DNA of 64,000 nt, taken from the NCBI RefSeq assembly GCF_022836935.1, contig NZ_CP083239.1, positions 3,920,001-3,984,000 on the forward strand. Direction: 5' to 3'. This document shows positions 47,105 through 54,682 of the stretch, one piece after another; position 1 is the first letter of the stretch; every line of letters begins with the position of its first letter. The stretch is from Ancylobacter polymorphus. Its GTDB lineage: Bacteria > Pseudomonadota > Alphaproteobacteria > Rhizobiales > Xanthobacteraceae. The translations under genes and the position numbers were made by a program. The notes beneath the pieces were generated by a model. That model saw nothing but the letters and a program-made list of their open reading frames with translations, was not told where the DNA came from and searched no databases.

Positions 47105-47182
47105 TCAGAAGTCAGCCGGGTAGTAGGCGTTGACTTCCATGCCGACGCAGACTTCAACAATGCGAGGAGCAGTCCAGGCCAT
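47105..47182 (-). CDS. pqqA: PQQ precursor peptide PqqA
   Basis: This 25-residue gene is too short for ordinary ORF finders. Read on the minus strand from the ATG at 47182, it encodes the precursor of PQQ. The key pair is E16 and Y20 in EVNAY, the residues crosslinked by PqqE. The C-terminus is YPADF. A strong Shine-Dalgarno (AGGAGG) lies 6 bases before the ATG. It sits 38 bases upstream of pqqB, completing pqqABCDE in order. Confidence 0.96.
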   Translation of the reverse strand: MAWTAPRIVEVCVGMEVNAYYPADF

Positions 47183-47277
47183 ATCGTCCTCCTGATGTTG
47201 TCCAATCCCTCTTTACTTCATAAGAAGATTATAAGAGATTGAGTTGCTTTGCGGATATTTCACCGCTTCAATAATGT

Positions 47278-47295
47278 GATGATCCTTTGGTCATC
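47278..47295. promoter_or_regulatory. Imperfect inverted repeat upstream of pqqA, possible operator
   Basis: GATGATCC-TTT-GGTCATC forms an inverted repeat with a single-base bulge. It lies inside the predicted pqqA leader, between the response regulator stop and pqqA. The adjacent response regulator could bind it, but this is a guess. Confidence 0.3.
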
Positions 47296-47332
47296 CGTCA
47301 AGAAGACCTGACCATCTTTCCCTCAGGCACAC

Positions 47333-47341
47333 ATTATACCA
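47333..47341 (-). promoter_or_regulatory. Extended -10 promoter candidate for pqqA operon
   Basis: On the minus strand the sequence is TGGTATAAT, a consensus -10 with the TGn extension. No good -35 is visible. The start site would be near 47326, giving a leader of about 145 bases before pqqA. A second TATAAT occurs on the same strand at 47228-47233. Confidence 0.5.
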
Positions 47342-47368
47342 CAGCGATGTGATCGCGGGCGGTACATC

Positions 47369-48058
47369 TCAATTCCCGTCCGCATCCAGCATGAAGCCGC
47401 GGCCGCGCACCGTGACGATGAGGTGCGCCCCTTCCGGCAGGGCCTCCGCCAGCTTGTGGCGGAGATAGCCGACATACACATCCACGACGTTCAGAGAGGC
47501 GCCGCCATGCCCCGCCCAAAGCGCGGCGAAGATATCCGCGCGCGACAGGGGCTCGCCGGGATGACGCATGAGCAACGCCAGGAGTTCCACCTCACGTTCG
47601 GTCAGCCGCACACGAACGCCGCCGAACTGAGCCTGCCGGGTGTCGAGATCGAGCGAGAGCGCCCCGACCTCCAGTGTGCGGGGCTCACTCCCGGCACTGC
47701 TGCGGCGCAGGGCCTGCACCTTCACCCGCGCCAACAGTTCCTCGAATGCGAAGGGCTTGACGATGTAGTCGTCCGCCCCCGCCATCAACCCCTCCGTGCG
47801 CTCATTCACGCTGGAACGGGCAGAGAGCATGAGAATTGGCGCGGTCTGTCCGCCGGCCCGCAGCGCCTTGCACACTTCGATGCCCGAACGCCCCGGCAGC
47901 ATGACGTCGAGAATGATCGCCCCCCACGGCTTGCCCGTGGCAACCCGCAGCGCCGCCTCGCCGTCACCGACCAGTTCCACGTCGTAACTCTCGGAGGAAA
48001 AGCCCCGCCGCAGCAGCGAGCCGATATCGGGATCGTCCTCCACGACCAGAATGTTCAT
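47369..48058 (-). CDS. OmpR-family response regulator
   Basis: This 229-residue DNA-binding response regulator has a receiver domain with acidic D8/D9, phosphoacceptor D51 (IILDVMLPG) and the lysine in DDYIVKPF. A winged-helix C-terminal domain follows (VRLTEREVELLALLMRHPGEPLSRADIF, VDVYVGYLRHKL). It starts four bases inside the kinase stop codon (ATGA), so the two are co-translated. It lies directly upstream of pqqA with a 186-base gap. Regulation of pqq or other methanol genes is an inference from position. Confidence 0.94.
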   Translation of the reverse strand: MNILVVEDDPDIGSLLRRGFSSESYDVELVGDGEAALRVATGKPWGAIILDVMLPGRSGIEVCKALRAGGQTAPILMLSARSSVNERTEGLMAGADDYIVKPFAFEELLARVKVQALRRSSAGSEPRTLEVGALSLDLDTRQAQFGGVRVRLTEREVELLALLMRHPGEPLSRADIFAALWAGHGGASLNVVDVYVGYLRHKLAEALPEGAHLIVTVRGRGFMLDADGN

Positions 48059-49686
48059 TGGGCGGCCTCCAGTGTGATGTCCGGTAGCGGCAGCGGCAGG
48101 CGCACTGCGACGCAGGTGCCGCGCCGCCCCCCGGTCTCTCCCGTACTGCTTTCAATGGCGATTCGACCCCCATGGCGGTCGACGATCCACTTTGCGAGGG
48201 CGAGACCTATACCGAAACCTGTCCCTTCGCGCGTGCCCGCCGAGCCGCGCCAGAAGCGCTCGAACACATGCGGCAATTCGTCGGGCGGAATGCCGGTGCC
48301 ATGGTCGCGCACCTCGATCACCACCTCTTCGCCCTCCCGGCGCGCGCCGAGCCGCACGCTCTCGCCGGGAGGCGAGTGACGCACCGCATTGGCGACGAGC
48401 CCGTCGAAGGTTTGGCGCAGCCATTCGCGGTCGGCATCGACGGCGAGCCCCTCCGCCCCCTCTTCTGCCTCCAGCACGAGCCCGCTCGCCCGCGCCAGCG
48501 GCGCCATGCCTTCGCACACGTCGCTCAACAGGTCCGACACCAGGAACAGTGAGCGGTCGAGTTCGATCTGGCCGCTTTCGGACCGCGCGATTCGCAGGAG
48601 ATCCTCCACCCGGCGATGTAGACGGCGGGCGCGCGACTGGATCACCAGCAATGCCGCGCGCAGATCCTCCTCGCGCGGTTTCTGCGGGCGCAGCGTGATC
48701 TCCACCTCGCCGAGAATCACCGTCAGCGGCGTGCGCAATTCGTGGCTGACATCGGTGAAGAAGCGCCGGCGCGCCATGTCGACATTCTCAAGTCGGGTAT
48801 TGGCAGCGCGCAATTCGGCCGTGCGGGCCTCGACGATCTGCTGCAACTGCTTCTGATCGGCCACCAGCCGGACTTCGCGGCGGGCGAGATGCGCCGCCAT
48901 GCGATTGAACCGCGCCATGGCGAGGCTGAGTTCGTCATGCCCCGTCACGTTGACACGTGTGTCCGACCGTCCGCGCGCGATCGCCGCCGCCGCCGCCGCG
49001 ACATCGGCCACGCGGTTCACCAGCGTGCGGCCGAGGAGATGGTAGAGAGCGACCGCCAACAGGAAGGCGAGCGCCACGCCGGCCAGCCCCCAGCGGATGG
49101 TGCGCTCACGCAGTTCCCGGACCTGATTATAGGCGTCGAGGGCGGTGGTGCGCTCCTCCTCCATGGCCTGGCTGAGCGGCGCACCGAAGCCCGCGGCGAA
49201 CACGTCCAGCGCGACGCGGGCGGCCGTCGCGGGCTCCTCCGCCTGCAGCGCGAGATCGACCTGCCGGTCCAGCACATCGAACTGCGCCCGCAGCCGGGCG
49301 ATGGTGCGGCTGCGGGCCGCCATCAATGTCCGCTGCTCCTCGCCGACCAGCCGGCCCACATAGGACGAGAGCGCCTCCTCCAGCCGCGCGAAGGCTTCAC
49401 GCGTCCGCTCGGCGGCGAGAACGCGGCCGGCGCGGGCCGGGGTACGCTCGGCGTGGGGCGGCTCATGCCCGGCCTGCAACGCCAGAAGTGCGTAATCGCC
49501 GATGCGCCCCGAAATCGTGGAGAGCAGTTCCAGCCGGGTCTGCGCCGAAACCAGCCGATCCAACTGGCTGCTGACGGCCCCCAGCGCGAGGACAAGCGCC
49601 AAAGTCGAAGCCGCCGTCACGAAGACGGCAACCGACAGCAAAAGCGCCATGCGCGCTCTGAGCGATGAGAACAAGCCGCGCCCCAT
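48055..49686 (-). CDS. Sensor histidine kinase, membrane-bound
   Basis: This 543-residue protein has two membrane helices (about 11-37 and 199-218) flanking a periplasmic, coiled-coil-like helical sensor region, then a HAMP domain. The phosphoacceptor is H315 (DVSHELRTPLTVI) and the HATPase domain includes NAVRHSPPGE, DHGTGIP and GTGFGIGLALAK. It is the partner of the following response regulator. The sensor domain is Ala/Glu/Arg-rich and has no obvious ligand site, so the signal is unknown. Confidence 0.93.
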   Translation of the reverse strand: MGRGLFSSLRARMALLLSVAVFVTAASTLALVLALGAVSSQLDRLVSAQTRLELLSTISGRIGDYALLALQAGHEPPHAERTPARAGRVLAAERTREAFARLEEALSSYVGRLVGEEQRTLMAARSRTIARLRAQFDVLDRQVDLALQAEEPATAARVALDVFAAGFGAPLSQAMEEERTTALDAYNQVRELRERTIRWGLAGVALAFLLAVALYHLLGRTLVNRVADVAAAAAAIARGRSDTRVNVTGHDELSLAMARFNRMAAHLARREVRLVADQKQLQQIVEARTAELRAANTRLENVDMARRRFFTDVSHELRTPLTVILGEVEITLRPQKPREEDLRAALLVIQSRARRLHRRVEDLLRIARSESGQIELDRSLFLVSDLLSDVCEGMAPLARASGLVLEAEEGAEGLAVDADREWLRQTFDGLVANAVRHSPPGESVRLGARREGEEVVIEVRDHGTGIPPDELPHVFERFWRGSAGTREGTGFGIGLALAKWIVDRHGGRIAIESSTGETGGRRGTCVAVRLPLPLPDITLEAAQ

Positions 49687-49807
49687 CCCGCCTCACCGGA
49701 TGACGCCATCCCCATGCGATGGCGCCCCAATGATTTCACGGACGCGACCCTTGCGCACGCTGCGATGCAACAGGACGCGCGTGCGACAGCGGCGCGCTAG
49801 GCCGCTA

Positions 49808-50017
49808 TCAAATCTCGCGCCCGCCCGCGCCGGGAGAAGCGCAGCGCCATTTAAGCACCTTCCATTTAGGGTGGGTCTCGGTCCATTCGGCAATCACCGG
49901 CATGGCGCCGATCATGCACTGCATGGGCGCCGGCGGCGCTTCCAGCCCGACAGAGACCGCCTCCTCGCGGCACGTGCCGGGGCTGGCAATGAGGCAGATG
50001 GAAAGTATGAGCTCCAT
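49808..50017 (-). CDS. Small conserved cysteine protein, unknown function (69 aa)
   Basis: This 69-residue protein opens MELILSICLIASPGTCREE and contains cysteines at residues 8, 16, 34 and 59, plus a conserved-looking end PVIAEWTETHPKWKVLKWRC. From memory, similar small proteins occur across Rhizobiales and are annotated as hypothetical, which supports it being real. The hydrophobic start could be a short signal, but the cleavage site is unclear. It stands between the kinase and fae. Confidence 0.65.
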   Translation of the reverse strand: MELILSICLIASPGTCREEAVSVGLEAPPAPMQCMIGAMPVIAEWTETHPKWKVLKWRCASPGAGGREI

Positions 50018-50487
50018 GTTGGTCCTCGTGGCGTGAGTGCAACGCCGTCCGAGCGTTCCCCCGAAGGCCGGCTTTGATCTCTACGCCGCACGCGGCAGTT
50101 GGATCACTCATCAATGCTGCGACGCAGCAAGAACCTTGCCAGTTACATCCGGCCTGGCCGCTGCCGCGCGTTCCGAGCGCTTGTGAGCAGCCCGCGACCA
50201 CAGCCGGCGAACTATGCCGCATTTTTGGTCGTGCCGCCAGTTTCCTCAAGGCGCGACCATTAGCCATGCGCGACATTATTCCGTGGGGCAAGCGCGCCTG
50301 CCGGCGTCATACGAATGAAGAATCCCTTGCAGATAAAGGCGAAGCGGGCCTAGTCTCTCGCCGTAACGTGTCTGGTCGCGCTATCGGGCCAACCGGTTTG
50401 GTGTTCCAAACGCTGCAACAAAGATAGCCGGGACATCGGGGGACAATTCCCGTCCCTTGTCATGCAACCCCGTTCTGGGAGGAATAG
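50018..50487. other. Intergenic region upstream of fae
   Basis: This 470-base gap must contain the fae promoter. A short inverted repeat TTTGG-TGTT-CCAAA occurs near 50398-50411, and the fae ribosome-binding site GGGAGGAATAG lies at its right edge. Open frames crossing the gap are composition artefacts without Shine-Dalgarno sites. I do not see a riboswitch or RNA gene. Confidence 0.5.
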
Positions 50488-50994
50488 ATGGCCAAGATCA
50501 ACAAGGTACTCATCGGCGAGTCGCTGGTGGGCGACGGCAACGAGGTCGCCCATATCGACCTCATCATCGGACCGCGCGGCTCCGCGGCCGAAAGCGCCTT
50601 CCTGAATGCGCTGACCAACAACAAGGACGGCTTCACCTCGCTGCTCGCGGTCGTGACTCCGAACCTGCTGGCCAAGCCGAACACCATCCTCTTCAACAAA
50701 GTGACCATCAAGGACGCCCGCCAGGCCGTCCAGATGTTCGGCCCGGCCCAGTACGCGGTCGCGAAGGCTGTCGTCGACAGCGTCGCTGAAGGCGTGATCC
50801 CGGAAGACGAAGCCGACGACCTGTTCATCTCGGTCGGCGTGTTCATCCACTGGGAAGCGGCGGACGACGCCAAGATCCAGCAGTTCAACTATGAGGCCAC
50901 CAAGGAAGCGATCAAGCGCGCCGTGGAAGGCCAGCCGACGATCAAGGAAGTTCTTGCTCAGGCCGCTTCGGCCAAGCACCCCTTCGCCGCTTAG
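50488..50994 (+). CDS. fae: Formaldehyde-activating enzyme
   Basis: Fae condenses formaldehyde with tetrahydromethanopterin, the entry step of the C1 oxidation pathway that removes the toxic product of methanol oxidation. The 168-residue protein is highly typical: [20 protein letters not shown], with the active-site histidine H22, [39 protein letters not shown] and VGVFIHWEA. The other H4MPT genes are not in the window. GGGAGGAA precedes the ATG, and a terminator follows. Confidence 0.97.
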   Translation: MAKINKVLIGESLVGDGNEVAHIDLIIGPRGSAAESAFLNALTNNKDGFTSLLAVVTPNLLAKPNTILFNKVTIKDARQAVQMFGPAQYAVAKAVVDSVAEGVIPEDEADDLFISVGVFIHWEAADDAKIQQFNYEATKEAIKRAVEGQPTIKEVLAQAASAKHPFAA

Positions 50995-51162
50995 ATCGGA
51001 AGCAACCCTGGGCAGACAACAGCTCCGCCCGCGGCCCAATACCCGAAGGGCCTGCTCCAGCGGTTGGCGGCGATCTTCCTGAACAAGTGAGGGCCGCACA
51101 CGCCCTTGCTTGCGCCACGGAGGCGGCGGTTTCCGCCCTCTCACGCCGACGCAGATCATTTT

Positions 51163-51193
51163 GGCCCGGGGCTTCACCGCTCCGGGCCTTTTT
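51163..51193 (+). terminator. Rho-independent terminator downstream of fae
   Basis: GGCCCGG (51163-51169) pairs with CCGGGCC (51182-51188), with further pairing inside the loop, and is followed by TTTTT. It lies about 170 bases past the fae stop codon. Confidence 0.82.
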
Positions 51194-51291
51194 CATTCGG
51201 GACGTGCGGGAGGCGCGCTTGTGGCCGAACAGCGCTGCCGATCCGTCAGACCACCAGAGAACAGATACGTTCCGTTCGGCCAGAGCACGCG

Positions 51292-51320
51292 CCGATCAGC
51301 TTGCATCGCAAGCTGATCGG
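51292..51320. repeat. Inverted repeat A (12-bp arms)
   Basis: CCGATCAGCTTG and CAAGCTGATCGG (51292-51303 and 51309-51320) are perfect complements around the loop CATCG. The outer part CCGATCAG/CTGATCGG is shared with repeat B 38 bases downstream. Confidence 0.85.
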
Positions 51321-51358
51321 ATAACGCGTTCTCCATCTGAGAGTTAGAGGGCGATTTA

Positions 51359-51385
51359 CCGATCAGATTGGTTCAATCTGATCGG
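51359..51385. repeat. Inverted repeat B (11-bp arms), possible terminator of ABC genes
   Basis: CCGATCAGATT and AATCTGATCGG (51359-51369 and 51375-51385) form a perfect stem with loop GGTTC. It lies nine bases beyond the stop of the minus-strand ABC ATPase, so it may act as its terminator. Shared arms with repeat A indicate an intergenic repeat family. Confidence 0.85.
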
Positions 51386-51393
51386 ATCGCACC

Positions 51394-52107
51394 CTAGGCC
51401 GCATCCAGGCTATGGCGCACCGCGTCGAGACACGCGGGCGTCGCCCGCTCCTCCGGCGTGAGGTTGATCGGCATATCGCGGACGACCCGCACCGGCGCGC
51501 CGTCCAGCACGACGATACGGCTCGCCAGTTCCACCGCCTCACGCCGGTCATGCGTGACGAACAGCACGGTGGCCGGCCGCTGGGCGAGCAGGCGGCGCAG
51601 TAGATCGCGCAGCCGCGCCGCGCCCGCCTCGTCCAGCGAGACGAAGGGCTCGTCCATCAACAGCACGTCGGGCGCAATGGCGAAAGCGCGAGCCAGCGCC
51701 ACGCGCCGCTGCTGGCCGAGCGACAGGCGCTCGGGATAGGCCCCCGCGAGGTCGGCCAATCCGACCTCCTGGAGCATCGCCTCCGCCGCCCGGCGCCCCA
51801 CTTCCCCCGCCGGCAGCGGCAGGGCGACGTTCTGAAGCACAGTGCGCCATGGCAGCAGCCGGGGGTTCTGGAACGCATAAGCGAGGCGCGGGGTCGCGGT
51901 GCCGAAGCGGATCGCGCCACGAAAATCGCGGTCCAGCCCGGCCACGATGTTGAGCAGCGTGGTCTTGCCGATGCCCGATTCACCCAGCAGCGCCACGAAG
52001 GCGCCTTCCGCGATATCGAGATGGAAGTCCCGAAAGACCGCGCGGCCCGCCTCTCCCGCCTGCGCGGGATAGCGCTTCTCGTCGATCGCGATCGTGATCG
52101 TGCTCAT
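51394..52107 (-). CDS. ABC transporter ATP-binding protein (NitT/TauT type)
   Basis: This 237-residue ATPase has Walker A GESGIGKTT, the Q-loop AYAFQNPRLLPWRT and signature LSLGQQRRVALARA. Walker B is VLLMDEPFVSLD, with the switch histidine in FVTHDRREA. Sequence resembles ATPases of nitrate/taurine/aliphatic sulfonate importers. The start at 52107 overlaps the permease stop by four bases. With the two genes upstream it forms a complete importer. Confidence 0.92.
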   Translation of the reverse strand: MSTITIAIDEKRYPAQAGEAGRAVFRDFHLDIAEGAFVALLGESGIGKTTLLNIVAGLDRDFRGAIRFGTATPRLAYAFQNPRLLPWRTVLQNVALPLPAGEVGRRAAEAMLQEVGLADLAGAYPERLSLGQQRRVALARAFAIAPDVLLMDEPFVSLDEAGAARLRDLLRRLLAQRPATVLFVTHDRREAVELASRIVVLDGAPVRVVRDMPINLTPEERATPACLDAVRHSLDAA

Positions 52108-52853
52108 CGCCGCCACCTGTTGGCGCGGCGCTCCCAAGGCTGGAGGATACCGATTTCAATGAGTTGGACCACCGCCGTGAAGGCGAGCGCATAAGCGAGG
52201 ATGCCGGCGACATCGAACAGCTGGAATGCGGTCTGCAACTCGAAGCCGACGCCGTTGGACCGGCCGAGCAGTTCCACAACGAGCACGATTTTCCAGGTGA
52301 GCGCCAGGCCGGAGCGGGCACTGGCGGCGAAGAACGGCACCAGCTGCGGCAGGACGACCTCGCGCAATGTCCGCAGGCGCGGCACCCGGTAGACCTGCGC
52401 CATCTCGTCGAGATCGCGCGACAGCGCCGCCGCGCCCTCGCGCATCGTCACCGCGACATTGGGGATCTTGTTGATCGCGACCGCCGTGATCGCCGCCACC
52501 TCGGTGAGACCGAACCAGACATAGCAGAGAATGATGACGACCAGCGCCGGCAGGTTGAGCAACACCACCAGCCACGGCCCGAACAGTTCATTCAGCGCCA
52601 CCGAGCGGCCCAGCACGATGCCGATCGCCGAACCCAGCGTCATGGCGATGAGGAAGCTGGCGGCGACGCGGGCGAGCGTGATGGCGACGCTTTCCGGCAG
52701 CACCCCGGTGCGCGTGGCGCGTAACATGGCCGCGAACACCTCAAGCGGTCCGGGCAGCAGGCGCGATTGCGCCCACAGCGCGGCGACCTGCCAGAACAGC
52801 AGCAGCGCCAACAAGGAAGCGGCCGTCAGCAGCAGACGCCGGGACGTGGACAC
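52104..52853 (-). CDS. ABC transporter permease (NitT/TauT type)
   Basis: This 249-residue permease has about six membrane helices and the EAA-like loop (RDLDEMAQVYRVPRLRTLREVVLPQLVPFF) for contact with the ATPase. The GTG at 52853, five bases after the binding-protein stop, is chosen as start; the longer frame runs through the upstream gene and is not used. The family imports small organic anions or related compounds. Confidence 0.88.
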   Translation of the reverse strand: MSTSRRLLLTAASLLALLLFWQVAALWAQSRLLPGPLEVFAAMLRATRTGVLPESVAITLARVAASFLIAMTLGSAIGIVLGRSVALNELFGPWLVVLLNLPALVVIILCYVWFGLTEVAAITAVAINKIPNVAVTMREGAAALSRDLDEMAQVYRVPRLRTLREVVLPQLVPFFAASARSGLALTWKIVLVVELLGRSNGVGFELQTAFQLFDVAGILAYALAFTAVVQLIEIGILQPWERRANRWRR

Positions 52854-52857
52854 GGTT

Positions 52858-53865
52858 TCACTCGCCGATAGGGCCGAACAGCGAACGGTCGAAACGGGGA
52901 TCGGGTCCCACCAATTCCTCTCCGCCGATCTGCGCAAGCACCTCGAACAGCTTGGCGCAGGAAACCCGCTCCGCCTCGCCGAACGCGCCGGGAATACCGG
53001 CGCGGTAATAGTCGCGCAGGCGGACGAACTCAGCATCGTCCGCCGCTTGCATCAGCGGGCGAAGACGGGTCCAGGCCGAATCGTCGGTGGCCAGCACGCG
53101 ATTGGCCGCCGCCGCCGCACGCAGGAAGGCCGCGATCGCCGCGCCGCGTTCCGCCATGACGGCGTTGCGCCAGACGAAGCCAACCAACGGCGGCACCGGA
53201 TCGATGCCGAGCCCTCGCACCATCTCGCTGACATCCAGCAGCCGAGTGAAGCCGCGGGCATCGAGCCGCGCGGCATAGGGCCAGAAGGTCAGCACCGCAT
53301 CGACGCGGCCGAGCGGTAATTGCTCGCTCACCAGCGGCGGGGCGCCATAGACCGGCTCGGCGGCGCTGGCGAGATCGACGCCGAGCTTCACCTTTCCATA
53401 GGCGCGAAGCAGCAGCCAGCTCTTGTCGAGCGCGCCGCCGGCAACGCCGATGCGCCGGCCGCGCAGATCCTCCAGTGTTCTCACCGGCCCCTTCGCCGCC
53501 ACCATCACCGCGCCCAGCGCGTTGGAAAACGGCGCGAAACGCATGCGCTCACCATCGGTCGTGTGCCGCATGGCCCAGAGCCAGTCGCTGACGATGAGAT
53601 CGATGTCACCCGCCTGCAGCGCCACCGTCGTCGCCTGCCCGCTGGCGAAATCGACGCTTTCCAGCGCCAGCCCTTCGCGCTGATCAAGCCCCTCGGCACG
53701 GATGGTCTCCACCAGCCAGTTGAGCGTGCCGAATTTCAGCGTCCCGACACGCAGCGCCAACGCCGGCCCGCCTTGGGCGCGCAGCAGCGTGGGCGTGGCA
53801 ACGAGGCCCGCCGCCGCCGCGAGCAAGGCCCGTCGCGAGAGCTTCGTGAGCGTGACACGGGTCAT
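52858..53865 (-). CDS. ABC transporter substrate-binding protein (NitT/TauT type)
   Basis: This 335-residue protein has a Tat-like signal (LSRRALLAAAAGLVATP) and an NMT1/THI5-like type-2 binding domain. The segment LKFGTLNWLVETI precedes VDFASGQATTVALQAGDIDLIVSDW, and GRRIGVAGGALDKSWLL forms the second-domain entrance. The substrate is unknown. It overlaps the DUF3280 gene upstream by four bases. Location in the methanol island suggests uptake of a compound related to this metabolism, but I cannot say which. Confidence 0.88.
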   Translation of the reverse strand: MTRVTLTKLSRRALLAAAAGLVATPTLLRAQGGPALALRVGTLKFGTLNWLVETIRAEGLDQREGLALESVDFASGQATTVALQAGDIDLIVSDWLWAMRHTTDGERMRFAPFSNALGAVMVAAKGPVRTLEDLRGRRIGVAGGALDKSWLLLRAYGKVKLGVDLASAAEPVYGAPPLVSEQLPLGRVDAVLTFWPYAARLDARGFTRLLDVSEMVRGLGIDPVPPLVGFVWRNAVMAERGAAIAAFLRAAAAANRVLATDDSAWTRLRPLMQAADDAEFVRLRDYYRAGIPGAFGEAERVSCAKLFEVLAQIGGEELVGPDPRFDRSLFGPIGE

Positions 53866-54413
53866 GGGGCGGCCTTCCCGGTAAGCGGAGGATCGAGCAG
53901 ACGGTTGCGCACGAGATAGGAGACACCGCGCAGCCAGGATTCATCGGTGTTGTTGCGGATATCGGCGCTGTCAGCACGCAGCACCTCGCCGGTGGCGACA
54001 TCGCGCAGCTGGAAATTGATGTTGAGGATGAGGTTCGACACCTTCTGCACCAATCCGATGACCTCGATCTGCGCACCGAGGGCCTGGGCGATCGGCAATT
54101 CACAACCATTGCAGTTGCGAAACGGCGTTGCTTCCACGATCTGCGCTTGCTGTGGCGAAAGGTCCAGCACGTCATAGCCCGCCTCCTTCAGCCGACGCCG
54201 AACCTCGTCGGTGATGAGGTCGAGCCTGTGGATCTCCTCCGGCTTCGGGCCGCGAATGTCGACTTCGCTGCTGGTGTCGAGCAGTTCGAATTCGAACACC
54301 GCAACTCGCGTCGCGGCCTGCGCGGTGCTCACCGCTCCAAGGCCGGTCCCCAGCGACGTCGACAAGGCGAGAGCCAAACCAAGGAGCCGTCCGGTACGAA
54401 CTGGAAATCTCAT
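53862..54413 (-). CDS. DUF3280-like secreted protein
   Basis: This 183-residue exported protein has a signal peptide to about residue 33 (STAQAATRV). The domain begins VAVFEFELLDTSSEVD, like DUF2380/DUF3280 proteins, which build a beta-alpha fold related to the periplasmic TolB N-domain. It contains a Cys-x-x-Cys, C101 and C104, in FRNCNGCELP. Known relatives sit next to PQQ alcohol dehydrogenase genes. The start at 54413 (MRFPVRT) is used; the frame is open 16 codons further. It is the first gene of the minus-strand importer operon. Confidence 0.8.
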   Translation of the reverse strand: MRFPVRTGRLLGLALALSTSLGTGLGAVSTAQAATRVAVFEFELLDTSSEVDIRGPKPEEIHRLDLITDEVRRRLKEAGYDVLDLSPQQAQIVEATPFRNCNGCELPIAQALGAQIEVIGLVQKVSNLILNINFQLRDVATGEVLRADSADIRNNTDESWLRGVSYLVRNRLLDPPLTGKAAP

Positions 54414-54506
54414 CCGGCTTGCCTCCTCGCTTGGCGATTTCTTCCCGGCTCGCGCAATCATATCGACAAGAACTCCTCCTGCAACCCAGCGGGAAAAAGT
54501 TCCCGA

Positions 54507-54520
54507 TTGAAATATTTCAA
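54507..54520. promoter_or_regulatory. Perfect 14-base palindrome in the divergent promoter region
   Basis: TTGAAATATTTCAA lies between the divergent DUF3280 and binding-protein genes, next to a small hairpin GGGAA-AAAG-TTCCC (54491-54504). The first half also gives a -35-like TTGAAA, 18 bases before GACAAT (54531-54536). It is a plausible regulator site. Confidence 0.45.
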
Positions 54521-54581
54521 CTATGCTTGCGACAATAGGAGCGTTACATTCTCTTATTAGTTTCTTATGTACTCAATTTTA

Positions 54582-54610
54582 TTGAATGCCTGATTTTGTT
54601 TGCGTAGAGT
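54582..54610 (+). promoter_or_regulatory. Candidate promoter for the plus-strand ABC operon
   Basis: TTGAAT (54582-54587) and TAGAGT (54605-54610) are separated by 17 bases. It lies 73 bases upstream of the first ATG of the operon at 54683, in a locally AT-rich segment. Confidence 0.4.
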
Positions 54611-54682
54611 TTTCCCCAAGGCGCACGAGAAAAGTTCCGAGGACCACCTCCTCGAGAACGCAAGCCGCGGGATGGAAAGCCG

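Larger units (their letters stand above)
50995..51393. other. Intergenic region after fae with terminator and palindromes
   Basis: This 399-base gap holds the fae terminator (51163-51193) and two related inverted repeats (51292-51320 and 51359-51385). Open frames here overlap in three phases and have no family similarity, so no gene is called. Confidence 0.6.

Noticed and set aside
50074..50427. Possible 117-residue gene upstream of fae
   Set aside because: No Shine-Dalgarno, low-complexity composition and overlapping frames on the other strand; better read as a regulatory gap.
51087..51347. Three overlapping plus-strand frames after fae
   Set aside because: They run across the terminator and the inverted repeats, so are not coding.
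54414..54682. Riboswitch upstream of the ABC-2 operon
   Set aside because: Only short palindromes are seen; no aptamer-like multi-helix pattern.
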